DNA of 47,239 nt from Tetrahymena elliotti 4EA (GCA_000231825.2 JH720321.1:956839-1004077), one strand, 5' to 3'. Counted from the stretch's first letter, positions 14,100 through 28,000 are shown. The notes: generated by a model from the sequence alone, not told the origin. Numbers and translations: made by a program.

Positions 14100-14575
14100 T
14101 ATGTTTTTAAAATTAAAATTTATTTTGCCTCAATTGCCATGTTAAAATTCATTAAAATTTGTTGCCTGCCTAGTTTTAAAAAATACTTTTTATATATAAT
14201 GAGAAAAAAGAATCCACTAGAAGTATGAGTTTCTACAAGGAAATCTCTCGGCTTTTGATTGGTATTCATCGTATTAGAGAGCTTTTTATTTGGTTTAAAA
14301 ACTTGGGGGGATTTCGAGTGGAAGCACTTTGGCATTTGATGCACCATAATAATGAAATAATTTATTAGGTGACCAAAGAATCGTATATTTGTTGCCATAT
14401 AGTGCTTGTAGATTAAAAACTTAGCTCATTAAATACAGCCTCCATACTATTGAAGTAACTTGCTGTATTTCTAAACAGATGAATACATTCCTGATTGCGT
14501 GCCTTGAAATTTCTAAGTAGATAAGCATATTCTGTTGTGGATTGGGAAGAGAGGGTTTTTTTCTTTTCTTTTAAT
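14100..14575 (-). pseudogene. Decayed-looking ORF island
   Basis: This island has higher GC than its surroundings. On the minus strand one frame reads a coding-like peptide from about 14,560 down to about 14,270 (pieces include STTEYAYLLRNFKARNQE and NSMEAVFNELSF). It then stops, while another frame takes over from about 14,345 (MPKCFHSKSPQVFKPNKK). No intron that I can define joins them, and there is no clear start. This looks like the remains of a gene or mobile element broken by a frameshift. The family is not recognised, and a conserved non-coding RNA cannot be excluded. Confidence 0.35.
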
Positions 14576-15481
14576 ATTGTTTTTCTTTAGATTTAATTAA
14601 TTATAAAGGGAAAATCAAAAATCAAAAAAGAAATTCGAAAAGTGAAATCAAATGAAGTTTTCAAATTATGAAAAAATATGATTTAAATTAATTAAATGAG
14701 TTCCTTGATAAAATTAAATCTCCAAAAATCTAATTAAAAAGTAAAAAATAAAGAAAATAAATTTAGAGATATTTTATATTCAAATTAGATACATGAAGAT
14801 CTAACTTATTTAAATATTTTATATTCATTTATTTTATCAAGAAATAAAGAATAAAATATTAAAATAATTTACATAAAAAAATTAAAAATACTAAATGAAG
14901 AACTTTTTATTTTAAAGAAATTCTATTTATTATTTCATAGATATTTTGTTTTAGTATATAATAATAAAAATAAAAAATTAGTTTTTAAAAAATGGATTTT
15001 GTAATTTTGATCAGAAAATCCCAAAAAATAAATTTAAGGTGTTTATTGGATAAGTATGATTTATATGGATATTAATAGGATAAATATTTTTATTTTAGAT
15101 AAGTCATCTTGCATTAGCTTTTATCATAATATATTTCATTTGAATGATGATAAATTAATCTCTATTATTAATATTAAGGTTTTAATATAATAATTATTAT
15201 TATCAAATAATTTCAGGATCAATAAGAATTAATTTTTAATTAGCTTAATTAATATCTAGTAAAATAATCTAAATTTGATAAAAATCTAATATTTTTCTTT
15301 ATTATGTAAGTTTATTATACAATATCTTTAGGGTTTTTATTCATAATCTTAAGAAAATGTTAATAGCGTTAGTATATTAGTATTAAAATTGTATAGTTTA
15401 AAGATTATTTATTATAATTTTAAGGTAATTTTATAGAAATGGTTCTAATTTTGATTATAAATAGTTTGAGTAATTTGGATT
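14576..15481. other. AT-rich intergenic spacer
   Basis: Nothing recognisable; A/T runs only. It lies downstream of the minus-strand two-TM protein gene, so it should hold that gene's 3' UTR. Confidence 0.6.
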
Positions 15482-18277
15482 TCAACAGCTTTCGCTCATT
15501 TAAGCTAACGAATTTTATTTTTTAGTAGGGGAATTAGTTGAAAATCTCTTAAATGGAAGTAAGAAATTCATGGTATATAACTTAGCTGCAGAAGCATCAA
15601 TATTTTATGTTTAAACAAATATTTCTGGATTAAATTCAGAAAATTATTCATTATTAGCAAAGTAGCTATTTTATTAACTATTAATTTCTAGAGGAAATAT
15701 ACTTTCTTCAGGATATTAGGCAATTACTCTACTCTTTTACACTTAACTAATTTTATTGATTTTAAAATTATTAAATTAATTCGAGATATTATTTGGAAGC
15801 GTTTTATTCAGAATACCAAAATACTTTTCTTTATTTTCGTTTTCATTTAAATTAATTGGTTCTGTCTGATTGCTTATCCTTTGGTTTATTATACCAAAAT
15901 GAGAAAAATCTGACTTCTTTTCTTCACTATCTGTGTTATTATTATTATAATTGCTGATAAAAAAATTAGAATTTAATGCATGTAATTATAGAGTTGGGTC
16001 TATTAATTTTAATATTTTCATATCTATTTTTGAAAGGTTTTCTTTTTAACATATTTTTTTTAGAGCAATAAAAGCCTCTTTGGATTTTTGCTCTTCTGTT
16101 TTTGGTTACAGTTTAAGAATGTTAAAAGAGTTCAAATTTAATAAATTTTGTGGATTTAAATTATTTTAGTTAGTTTTAGGAGAGCAAGAAAATTTTAATA
16201 GGTTAGTTTCTGCTAATTTGTCGGAGTTTGTAAGTTATTTTTCGTTTTTTAAATTATGGAATTGGTTGTCTTACTTTTTTTAACTGTAATTGGATACCAA
16301 ATCGTCATCTATATTAGGTTTAGGAATATACTCAAAAATTTTTAATTAATCCTCACTTAATAAAATAGCCTTTAGTTTTTCTAGCTCTAATAATTTTTTG
16401 ATAATGTAAACTCCATCAAGTTATTCAGAAATAATTTAATTACAGAAATCAATTTTGTTCTTTTTAACTTTTATTCGTCTGGGGCAAGGGAATAAATAGT
16501 AAAGAACTGAATCACTAAAAGATAAATCCATTTTTTATTTGTTAGTATCAAATAATTAATCATAATAATTTTAATTGTCATTGGTAATATCATTATTATT
16601 TTTAATTAAAGTATCTTTGAAATTATCATCTATCTTTTAATTCAGTATTTCTACAGTTTAATTATTTTGACTCTATCCCTATATCGTCAAGCTTTAATAC
16701 TTCTTCCTATTAACTTATTTTTAATTAAAATCAGATATCCCTTACTGCATTTCAATTTGTTTAGTTAAGTTAGAAATACTTCTTTGCTTTCGCATTTAAT
16801 CTGTCAACTCTTAACAAAAATTTTCACCTTGATCCTATTTTTGATCAATTTAAGATAGACTTTAATGTTGTTTGCCCTCAAATTTACATTTTATTTATTA
16901 AAAATTGTTTTTATTTACTTCATAAAGATTTTTTTATTACTAATCATGGCCAGCTTATATATTTTCGACTAGTTTATCTTTTGATTTTATATCAGTAAAA
17001 GTTTAACTTACTTTATTTTTAAAATTAAACTATGAGTTAGGATAATTTTAGCTTTCATTTTTTATGGTTATTTATTAAATTTATTGTATTTATTTCAAAT
17101 TTTGTTTTTTATTATCCTCATTCGCATTCGTATCATCTTAGAAAGAAAAGAGCTCATTAATTATGTTTTTTCTGAGATTAAGCTTACTTATAGGAAAAGC
17201 AACAATAAAACCAATTATTCTCATAAATGTTGCTATACCACCTATTTACGCTATAACTGCACCAATACTTTTATAATGTCTAAATATTCTATCTTGTAAA
17301 CCTTTCTAAAAGCGAATATTAATGTATGCAAATTAATTGTCTACAGGGAGAGTCAATTATTCTTTATCTGAAGCTAATTAGAAACCTTTCTAAATGACTA
17401 CATCGTCAAATAATAATCCTTGATTAGAACTTATGTAAGTATTTTTATAAAATAAAGATATATACTTAGAAAGACTATTTGAAACAGGCCAAAATAAATC
17501 TGTTCCAGCGTTTGAAAAAGGTTTCTTAAAATTATTAGGATCAAAATTTTATGTAGTTAAATACATACCAATATAAGCATTTTACAAGTGTAAGTCAATT
17601 TCTGATTAAGATTTGCAAGTAATTACAGGAAGACCTTAACTCTAAAGTTTTTCAATTTCTAATTATGTTTTGTTTTTGCAACTATAAAATGCTATTTCAA
17701 TCTAGGCAAAAACGTCAGATGTATAATCACCTTCTATGTAAACAGAATTTAAGTCTTCTGAATCTTTATTTGTATCAGTAGAGTTAGAGTAAGAAAAGCA
17801 ATACATATTTTTAATCCCAGCTAACTCTTCAAAGTATTGTTAAGTGTTGGCAACTTCAAATTCATTTAGATTACATACTTAAGGTAGTAAATCTAAAACA
17901 TGCTCCTCAAAGAAATACTCATAAGAAGTCGAGTTAAGCTTTTTAAATCTCTTTCTATTAAGAGCTTTAACACTGTATATAGTTGGATCTATTATATGAT
18001 TCCATGTCTATGAGTCTTCAATGCCAAAAGCAGCTGTAAAAGATTAAGGTGTAAAATAATATCTTTCTGGATGAGCTACATTTTCTTAGCTGTAAGTTGT
18101 TTGAGGTGATTTTCTATAAACTAAATCTTCTCCATAGTAAAGTGTGGCAAAAACAATTGTAATATACATCACTGAAGTAAAAAATACACCCCAACAAGTT
18201 CCATGATATTAACGTTTTTAAAATGACATTTTAACTTCAGCGCCAAACATATCTGTACTTTTAAATAATTAATACAT
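15482..18277 (-). CDS. Ciliate two-TM membrane protein with long cytosolic tail
   Basis: A single exon encodes 931 aa. The start is chosen at MYQLFKSTDMFG because members of this ciliate family, as I recall them, begin shortly before a D-x-FG motif. The upstream frame stays open for about 80 codons without another ATG. TM1 is about residues 28-48 (WGVFFTSVMYITIVFATLYY). A Cys-containing ectodomain of about 290 residues follows, then TM2 at about 341-370 (AQIGGIATFMRIIGFIVAF). The Asn/Gln-rich cytosolic tail contains a Leu-rich segment at about 595-665 (LDGVYIIKKLLELEKLKAIL, then a SEDQ and IPKP motif) that I take to be the family's conserved cytosolic signature. Function is unknown; two-TM proteins of this layout are numerous in ciliate genomes. 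No neighbour points to a pathway. Confidence 0.85.
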
Positions 18278-21200
18278 CTCAAAAAAATTATTTTTATATT
18301 ATGTCTACTCAAATATTATTTTCACGGATATATTTATCGCTTGCTCCACTAAGTTTACTGCTTTAAAAAATAAAGATGGAGATAAATTTTGATAATATTT
18401 TATTTTATTATACCTACCTATTTTCTATTTTTACTTTTTTTTATTTATTAATTACAGAATTTTAAAGCTATTAATTTCTTTTGAATGTTTTTGATCTCAA
18501 AAAAATTGCAAAGCAAGTCAAATATTTCCTTCAATTAAAAAAATAATGTAATGTGATGTCCTAGTTTATTTTTTTTTTTATTCAATTTATTCTCTCAAAA
18601 TAATTGATCAATAGAGATGTTTTGTAAATCTTCATATTTTTTTACAAATAAATGTTTATCATTCTCCTAAAATAAATGAAACACATATTAATAACCATGA
18701 AATCTAATAGGAAAAACAAAATTTATTTCCAAATTAACCATGCATTTAAATATTTAAAGGTATTTTTATTACTTGTGATTCTCCCTATAATATTCCTATA
18801 AAACTTCCTAATAATCTTTCAAAAATTTATTTATATGTTTTATTGACAATTATTCTAAATAAATTAAATTATCTGTAATATCTGAGGAATATAAGTATCT
18901 AAGTATATTTATTTTATAATGAAATCTATTAAAATTTTATAAAGAATATCTATTATTACTCTTTTAACTTAAATTTAATATTTTACTTTTTAGATGATTC
19001 TAAAAGTTTTTTTCAAAAAAATTAAAATCTTTAGTTACACTCTATTAATTACCTTATCATTAGTTAATAATGCCAAAATTTGTAAGAAAAAATTAATCCA
19101 TTAAAAAAATTTGTCTATTGATGCAATTAAGTCAAGTTACAAATTTTAAATATATCTCTTAATTCTTATTTGAAATATATTTTGGGATTATTATATTTGT
19201 TTAGAGTAAGTATATACAAGCTGACTAACCTAGCACTTAATTCTAGTAATAGCTAATTAATTTTTTATCTTTAATTATTAATTTGATTAATATAATAACT
19301 TAACTTTACATTTATTTTTCTTATTAACAATAAAATTGTAACAAAATACAGAAAAAGTCAGTCTTAAAAAAATATAATTTAAAAAATTTGTAGTCATTTT
19401 TAAATCAAGGCTAGTTTTAAAAATAAAAAAATTTTGTATTCTCAGTTCTACCTAGAGTAAATTTATCTCTAGAGTGAAATTTATAAAGATTAAGTGCTTT
19501 TTGATTGAGATAGATGATAAAAAACAATCCATTTTCATGCAAACTAAAAGCTAGAGTTTTCACTTAGCAGTTACTTTCTCTTAATAATAATTCTTTTTTA
19601 ATTCATAAAGAGATAAAATGGCTAATTAATATAACATCTTTAATTATAAAAATTAAATAAATGACATTTTAAAAATTAGTAAATAAATAAAAGCAGTTAT
19701 CTTACATAAAATTCTTCAATTTTTATTTTTCAAAAAATGAATATGAAATAATATTGTTTCTTTTTGAAGATAAATTATATTAAACTTAAATAAATTTACT
19801 GTTGATTTTAAAATACTTTTTTGTGCTCGGAGTTGGAATTTATAAATTAATACTTTTTTTTATATTATTTTACAAAAAAGATTATTTAAGAAAAGAAAAA
19901 TAAATATACAATTACACTATTATAATTTAATAATGAATTAAACTAATATTTCTACAATTGATATTAATAGTTTTCATTCATATTTTAAAGAATATTATTT
20001 TAAAAAATTGTAGAGAAAACTAATGCTTGAATTCTTGAATTAATTTAATTTTACTTAAAAGATAAGTCAAAATAATTTTAAAAATAGAAATAATTTATTA
20101 TTTTTTATAAAGTTTTAATAATAAGTATTAGTCAAGTTCAATTTTAATGAGTGTTTGTAAGATTACTATTTAATTTTTAGAGTTTTAACTTTTAATCTGA
20201 TTGTCTGTTATTTATTTTATTTTTGTTTCATATTGTTTTTTATTCATTTTTTCTTAATTTATTTTAAATTACATTTTTTTATTATGCTTTAATGGATAAA
20301 GAAAGTATTTTTTTAGTTGGTTATTTTTATATTTGTTTCAAAAAGGCGAAATGTTATTAAGATTTTATTTTTAAATTTTAGAAAAAAATCTATTTGTTTT
20401 TTTAGAAGCTGAGTCATGTTATGCAAAAGAAATTAAAGGTTTTATTTGTATTTATTTATTTGTTGGTGTTTTTGATCAAACCATTTGCATTAAATGTATC
20501 ATATTTTATGATATTTTATGCAGAATAGAAGAAGCAGAGCTATTCTTGATACAACTTTGTAAAACTATTTTTTCGCATACTTAAAGGGTGTTTAATAATC
20601 AATCTGCTGTGTTAAAAAACTAAGGTGCGAGGTTAATAAGCAAATTGATCATTTTTAAAAACTTTTTTAGCTTTACAAAGCACGAATAGTCACTTCTTTT
20701 ATTTTCTTCGTTTTCTTAATATTTATTAATTTAATTTATATATATATGATTTTTAACAGCTTAATTTTGCTTTTGTTTTGATAAACAATTTTCTGATGAA
20801 AAATTTGTTTCTTAATTAAGAAAATCTTTAAATTCAAATAAAAATTAATAAGAAAAATATTTAACAGACATAAAGCATATAAAAGAAAGATTAAAAAAAA
20901 ATTCATAATTAATTAATTAACATATAAAAAACTTATTAAGAAAAACAAAAAATAAGCAATAAGATAATTTGATTTTTAAGTTTTTAAAGTAAATAATCAT
21001 GGTGTAAATATTAAACGCCAGCTCATAAGTTTTTAACATCAGAGAAAAAAGAAATCAAATTATTTTACTGCATACAATGTCAAATATCTACATACATATT
21101 TTAAATGTATTTGTATAATCAAAAACATCCAAAAAACAAAATCAAATACTATGAATGATTAAATATTTTCTTTTTATCTTCTAAATTAATTATGGCATTA

Positions 21201-22648
21201 GCAATAAACTTATCTAACGCTTCTCTTTTCAGTATAATTGATAATTAAAAAAAATATTTTTAGAAATAATCCAATCTACTTGCTACTAATTGATCTCTAA
21301 ATAAATACAACTTATATCTCATTTAAAGTATTCATTTGTCAAAAAACTAAAAAATCTATTAAAACTTAACAAATTAAATATAAAAAAAGATAAAACACAA
21401 AAAAATAAAAATCTAAAACCAACCCAACCCTAAATATTTATTACCTAATTAAATTCCTTAAAAAATAAACAAACACATAAAACAACAATAAAAACACTTT
21501 GAAAACTAAAATTTACATTTTAAATATTATTAGAACTTTAATTTATTTACTAAACTAAACTTGATCAATCTTATAAATGATTTTATTTCATCCAATTATG
21601 TGAAAAATTTTAAATATTTTTGTTTATGATTTAGTGAAATAAAATTTATTATTAATTTGATATGGATGAATTTTCTAATTAAAAATAAGTTAGTAAGATA
21701 GAATTATTTGTGCAAATTAAAATAGAAATAGTGTTTTAAAATTTTAATAATTTATAACATGAGTTTTTCATTGATAACAGCTAAATTTTTTATTAAATAA
21801 TGACTTAAAAATTAGTTCTCATTGAAGGATATTTCAAATGATTAAAAATAATTTATCTTCTCATATTTATGTGCTACTACTTCAAATATTGTATTTGTAT
21901 ATCCAAGTTAAAACCAAATCTTAATTTAATTAGAAAATGATGTAAATTAACTTTATTCTGATATTTTTCTTTTTTTGAATTTGCTTTTGTGGAAAATAAA
22001 TAAATTTTATTAGTTCCAAAATACTCTTTTTAAGCAAAAAAAACAGTTTTCAAATTTGAGATTGTGTAAAAATTATTTTCTTTAAATCAAAGTAGACAAT
22101 TCAAATAAAAATAATCTTAGCAACATTATTATTTTATATTAATCCGAAGTAAAAAATTCAAAATAAAAATAATCTAGTAACATTTTTTATAAAATTTTAG
22201 AAGAATAACTAAAAATAATTAATACATTAGCTGGCTACTTATTTATAAGCTATAAACTTTTATGATATATTTTTTATTTACCTGATCTTATTGTTATAAT
22301 AAAAAAAATGTAAAATACAAATAATAACACCAATTTTAGGCTGCTAAAAAATTTGTTAGTGTGTCTTCTAGAATTTATAAATAAATATAAAGGGGACCAA
22401 TAATTAGTAAAAAAGAGTGGAAAATGCAATTTTCCTGGCTAAAATGATGTCACAAAAGTTAAGTAAAAAAAGTTTACTTGAAGTGAAAATTGATGTATAA
22501 TTTAGAAGGCCTATTTAAATTAATTTGGTTACAAAAAGATTTGATAAGATATTATATTTTAATCAATTAATTAATTAACAAAAAATAAGACACCTTTATC
22601 CAAATTCCTTTTCTTTCTTAGTTAAGCAAATAAAAAACATAAACTCCT
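18278..22648. other. Long, almost gene-free AT-rich region
   Basis: About 4.4 kb of very AT-rich DNA between the divergent two-TM gene (-) and sideroflexin gene (+). I find no convincing gene. A 56-codon ORF at 18,676 and the island at 20,292-20,720 are the only places worth testing. The last 250 nt, with a more mixed sequence around 22,390-22,500, probably contains the sideroflexin promoter. Confidence 0.55.
20292..20549 (+). CDS. Possible small membrane ORF, 85 aa
   Basis: An ATG-to-TGA frame (ciliate code) encodes 85 aa beginning MDKESIFLVGYFYICFKK. It has a Lys-rich middle and one likely membrane helix (KVLFVFIYLLVFLIKPFAL). It sits in a local patch of higher GC that runs to about 20,720. 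A second plus-strand frame (20,407-20,720) and a minus-strand frame are also open there, so the real reading frame is unclear, or the patch is non-coding RNA. Confidence 0.22.
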
Positions 22649-24183
22649 ATGAAACAATACAGTTCCGCCCAAGAATCAGCTTTTGATTTATCAACTTAGG
22701 TTGGCCGTCTGGAACACTTTAAAAGCATGATGAATCCTTTGTATGATAGACACATTTTTTACCATTAAATACTCAGTCTAATTAATGATTATTCAATACA
22801 ATTTGGTATGAAATAGGAATTTCTTCTACACCGAAAAGACTCTTAAGGAATACATCGAAATTCTAAAGAAAGTAGATACTGATCCTTCATTAAAAAGCTA
22901 ATACACTAACGAAGAATTGTGGAGAATAAAATATGTCATCTTGTCAAATGTAAGAACATTTTAATTTCTTTAAAGTAATTATAGTTCATAGTAGACTAAA
23001 AGTAAAATAAATGGAGCAATAATGAAAATGAAAAGTATAAAAATTAAATCAATTTTAGAATTAGAAAATAAAATAAATTAATTTTATAATACATAATCAT
23101 TAATACTAATTAGGTTCATCCTTAAACTGAAGAAGCAATTCCTTATCCTTTTAGAACTAGTGCTTTTGTATTAGCAAACACTCCAATTAGTTTTGGATTA
23201 GCCGTCTTACCTCCCACAGTAAATTTAAAATTTTATCTAAAATATTCAATTTTATTTCATTTTTTATATATTAGCCTTTCAATCAAGTCATGAGTTAATC
23301 AATTAACTAAACATTTAACTTCTGCTTTAACTATTTCAACAGAAATGTGTCAAATGTTTACAACTCTTCTGAACTTGCAAGTATTAATTAGAAAATAAAA
23401 TATCTATTTAATTGATACCAAGCATAAAATAAACTAAAAAAATAATTATTCTTTCAATTTTTAATACTAGTGTCATTCTCAGGTGCAGTTACTGCTGCTA
23501 TTGTTGGTAGTTTAGGTACAGCTGCTTTGTCTAAGAAATTAACTTTCAATAAAACATTAGCTAATATTGTTTTAAGCATATCTCCTTATATTGGTGTTTC
23601 TGTTGCTAATGTTTGCAATTTAGCTTTCTCTAGATACTAGGATTTCTCGTAAATATTTCAAATTTTGTTTAATTAAGTAAAAAGAATATCTTTTCAAAAA
23701 TAGTAAAGGTATTTAAGTTAAAGACTTAGAAACAGGTGAACCAATTTAAATTTAGAATTCTTTTGTAGCAGGTAAAAATAGTAGATAATTTCAAACAAAA
23801 CTAATTCATTTTTAAAAATAGCTAAAATGGCATTCTGGTAAACTGCAGCCAGCAGAGTCATTATTCCTATCCCAGTATTCTTGATTCCTATTGGAGGTAT
23901 TAAGTTATTAAAATAAGCAGGATATTTCCCCAAAAGTAACTTGGCAGGAAACATAGTTAGCTCAGGTAGACTTAATATTTTAAATTTTAAATTGTTAAAA
24001 ATTGTTAATTTATATAAAATAGGTTTGGCAGCTCTAGGTTTATGGGTTGGAGGTACAATAGGTTTCTCTGTATTCGAATAAAATACTAAGTGTCATGTCA
24101 ATAAATTGGAACCTGCCTTCCATAATATCTTAAATAAAAATGGAAAGAAAATAGAATATGTTACTTATAATAAAGGTTTATGA
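22649..24183 (+). CDS. SFXN: Sideroflexin (mitochondrial serine transporter family)
   Basis: Eight exons: 22649-22740, 22817-22949, 23114-23218, 23275-23380, 23471-23648, 23704-23771, 23822-23965 and 24023-24183. They give 328 aa, the usual length for the family. All phases fit. Diagnostic segments appear in order: NP-x-x-FFYTEKTLKE (~29-40), LWRIKYV, an HP-x-T-x-E motif at 77-82 (HPQTEE, family HPDTGE), FNQVMSQSINQTFNFCFNYF with NRN, KGIQVKD, TAASRVIIPIPVFLIP and the C-terminal YVTYNKGL. Sideroflexins are inner-mitochondrial-membrane carriers with about five helices; SFXN1 moves serine for one-carbon metabolism. Here Leu replaces the Arg usually found after the NP motif. The 3' end faces a minus-strand gene 860 nt away. 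Substrate specificity cannot be read from the sequence. Confidence 0.96.
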
Positions 24184-25045
24184 AGAAAATAGCCTAAGTT
24201 TAAATTTTTGTGTATAAATTTAAGTTTTATCTACCCTTTTCAATTTAAAATCATTTTTACAATACTTTTTTAAATTATAAATATATTTTTTTATTTTACA
24301 TAAACTTCATGTTATTAATTAAGTCCTTCAATATCTTAGAAATATTTTTTTAATTTTCCTGTTCCTCTTCATTATTTCACATACCAAAGGGCTAGATTGG
24401 TAGGTTTAGAGACTTAGTCAAGCAATTTCATATACTTTTTTATATTTATCATTCATATTCATGTACATTTTATTTCAGTTACTTTATTTGCTCATTAAAA
24501 ATGTTTGAATAAAATATGCATTTCTGTTTTTTTGTAATAAAATGTTATTTGTTTGATCAATTAATTGTGATATTATTTTATTTTTTCTAGATTTTGAAAA
24601 TAAATTTGGCTAATAAATGAAAATGAATGAGTTAATTAAGTTACAAACTAAATTAATTAATATAACATAAATCCTAATACTAAAATCCAAATATTTTTAT
24701 TGTAAGTAGATAAAATTTTTTAAATGCTTAATTCTGTTAAAAAAAAGATCAAAGAGCCGTTGAATTCTTAAAAGTATAATAAACAAAATAATCACATTTA
24801 ACTCGTTTAGAAAAATTGGTGGATTTTTTTGTAGAGTAAATAGGTAGGTAGGTAGGATAGAGGTAAAGTAGCAATAGTATTGCTAACTTGAATATATTAT
24901 TTATAATTTTAGAAATTATGAGATAATATAAATCAACTTGCAACAAAATTTTTTTAGTATAATTGTTAATATTTGTTGATTATTTTTTGTTTGTTTTATG
25001 ATAAGTAGGCAAAATATTTATTAAAAAAATAAATATAAGGCTTGC
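24184..25045. other. Convergent intergenic spacer with short (TAGG)n tract
   Basis: 3' ends of the sideroflexin gene (+) and the four-TM gene (-) face each other here. Apart from a TAGG microsatellite at 24,841-24,856 I see nothing distinctive. Confidence 0.65.
24841..24856. repeat. (TAGG)4 microsatellite
   Basis: Four perfect TAGG units directly visible. They are too short and not of the ciliate telomere type (CCCCAA/TTGGGG). Confidence 0.9.
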
Positions 25046-28000
25046 TCATTTTTTTCTTTCATCATCGAATAAATGATCTTCGTCTACTACTTCTTCTATG
25101 ATTGGCTATTACTAAATGAGTTGGTTAGATACTGGTTGCATAGTTGCAATCAATGGGTTAGCTTTGGTCATAATAGGAATTATTTCTTACCTATCAGCTC
25201 CACCCACAATTTATGATGTCAATACTTCTTCTTCTTTAGCAGGTAGTATTTCATAGAAGAAATTAAAGATAAAGTAGAGTATGTCTATAATGAATAAAAC
25301 CCACCAGAAACTAAGCATAACAGCATAAAATTACTTAAGTTGCTTTAGATAACTAGTATAATCACTTGCAATTTTCGATTAGAAGAAAGAATCACCACAC
25401 TAATAACTTACTGTATTGTCAAACCAGTTGATGCTCTCTTATACTTGCAGATAAGTAATAAATATTGAAGGAAGATTCAATATACGGAAGATCCAATGAA
25501 TAGCTGTAATTATGTATGTATTTCTAACCCAACCTTTTTCTCTTGGATAAAGAACACGGCCAAATCTGTTATTTTTAAAAGCAGTGTCGTTTATGCTATT
25601 TTTCTCAGCTTTATAGAATTGTATTTCTGCTCTTCTGATAAATTTTCTACGTATTTGAATTATCAATAACACAAGTGAAGTCATAAACAAAGATATAGAT
25701 GTTGTTATTATCAAATGAATTTGATTATATTCTTCATTGTCAATATCGAATTTTTCTTATGCTTTAGATAATGAATACTTAGAGCTGTCACGACAACTCA
25801 TAGACCATGTAGGATAAGGCATGCTGCTTAAACTCCACAAAAAATTATTACTGGGACGTGGATATGCTGGTAATGACTAAGATTACATTGCAAGCTACCA
25901 CAATTAAGGATTATTACGGAAGAGTGTTTCTTCACCTATACTATCTAAAAAGATAGGACGAGTGTCATTTGAATTACAGAACTAACGTCTGTTATTTAAT
26001 AAAACATAATCACCTCTCTTTGTAGGTGATATCTACTATTCAGTTGTGTGTTAGCAATGACTGTATTCATCTAAACGGAATTGAGAAATAGGGTAGTGAC
26101 TACTCTAAGTCTAGAAAGAGAAAGTTACAGTGTTATCAATCTATAATATCTATTGATAAAAATTATTAATGAATTAATTTATAATTGAGGTTACAAATAT
26201 TTCTAATAATTAAATGCACTCTGAAAATTCATTAAATTATCGTTAACAGCTTTAAAATTACTGAAAAGATTTTTTTAATTAGTGAAAATGAATTGATTTT
26301 TATTTATTTCATATGTAAAATCATATTTAAGTAAAGAGATTGAGGTTACATATTTAATTTTTAATCAAATTAAGAAAAATATGTTTAATCTAATAAAATC
26401 AATTGGTAGTTGGTGGGTGAGTTGCAATTCAAAATTAAAAAAGGTCTTCGAATGTTATTAAATATTCATCATTTATTATTAAATTTTGAGAATTTTAGTG
26501 ATAAATGAGTTTGATAAACTTTTGATAAATTAAATCAGGTCCAAAAAAGTGTCAATCAATTAATTACAGATGCATATTAATTAAAGATATGATTTAGTTT
26601 TTGAAAAAAACTAAACCTGAATTTATTAGGGAAAACCAATTTTTCAGCATGAAATTAGATATGACAAATTAAATCTTTAAATAATTCTCCTTGAAAAATG
26701 GAAGATTTGGGTAATAAGATTTGAAGCAAATACTAAATAAAACCTTGGATTGAAATTAATTAATTTGTGACCTGAAATTTTTTGTAAAGAATTTTATGTG
26801 ATCAGAAAAATTCATTATAATTTCTTAATTTTAATATGTATTATTTTGAATGGTATTTATTTTAAGAATATCTTAACAGACATTGATTTATTGATTTTTC
26901 TTAAACATCTTAAAATTAAAAGCAAATTAATTTTCTTTCAATAATATTTCCCAACTTTTATTTGTGGATTAAAAATTAATGTTCATATCGCAATTTTTTT
27001 CTAACTCAAATCAGATCTCGCTCAGAAATTTTTTTTAACTTTTTAGTATTTTAAATAAGCTTACATTACATAATTATTTTGTAATTCATCTAAACTAATA
27101 TTTTTCTTTCAAGATTTCAATTATTTTTTTCTTACAAATCATTTTTATTGATTCATATTATTTATTCTGTGCTCTTATTTTTGGAAATATTAATATTTAA
27201 TTGCTTTGTTCTAGATTGACTTTATGTTAAATTCTTTAGAAGCAACTAAAAACATTATATCATATTATTGATTTTCAACATTTTCTAAGTTAAATATTTT
27301 GTTTAAAAAAATAACTTTGCAAAATACTGGTACTATTTTTAAATAAGATTAAGCAGTAGCTTTCGAATTGTGTGGACTTTGATTAAATTAATTTTTATAT
27401 TATGTTTTTTTTTGTTTTTTGAAAGAAATTTCGAAAAACTAATTACCAGATAAGAAAATTAGCAAATGATATTGGATTTTATTATGTTTAAAATAAATAT
27501 AATTATATTTGTTTAAAAATTTTGCACTGGTTAAAAAATATAGAGTGCTTTTTTTGTTCAATTTTACTCCTATAAATTGTATCAACTCAAAATAATTTTT
27601 TTAGCTTTCTCAGAAAAAGTTTTTTGGGAGATTTTGATTTCTCAATTTAGAGGTCTTATTTATTTGAATGTATGGTAATTTTGTGTGTAAAATTTGTGCC
27701 AAACGATTTTCTTCGATTACGAGGTTGGTTGCTTAATCTTGAAAAATAATATTTTTACAGCTATTTTGTAATATTTTAAAGCTTTTAACAGGTCAAATGA
27801 TAAAAAAATAAGAGATGCTTTCAATTTATAGTTTAAAATTGAATATCTTGGATATTATTATCAGTAAAATGCTATTTTTTTCTTTAAAAATTTAAGTCAG
27901 CTCTATTCTAATAAGTGTACTTAAACTTTTATTTATAAATATGTAAACTTTAAGTATTACCTGTGTTTAAGTATTTCCTACAATGTTGTCATTGTTTTAT

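Noticed and set aside
17084..17299. Plus-strand ORF inside the two-TM gene
   Set aside because: It is the antisense shadow of a confident minus-strand coding region containing the second membrane helix.
21416..21435. CCAACCCAACCC stretch resembling telomere repeat
   Set aside because: Tetrahymena telomeres are CCCCAA repeats; this is a single imperfect, non-periodic run with no flanking break.
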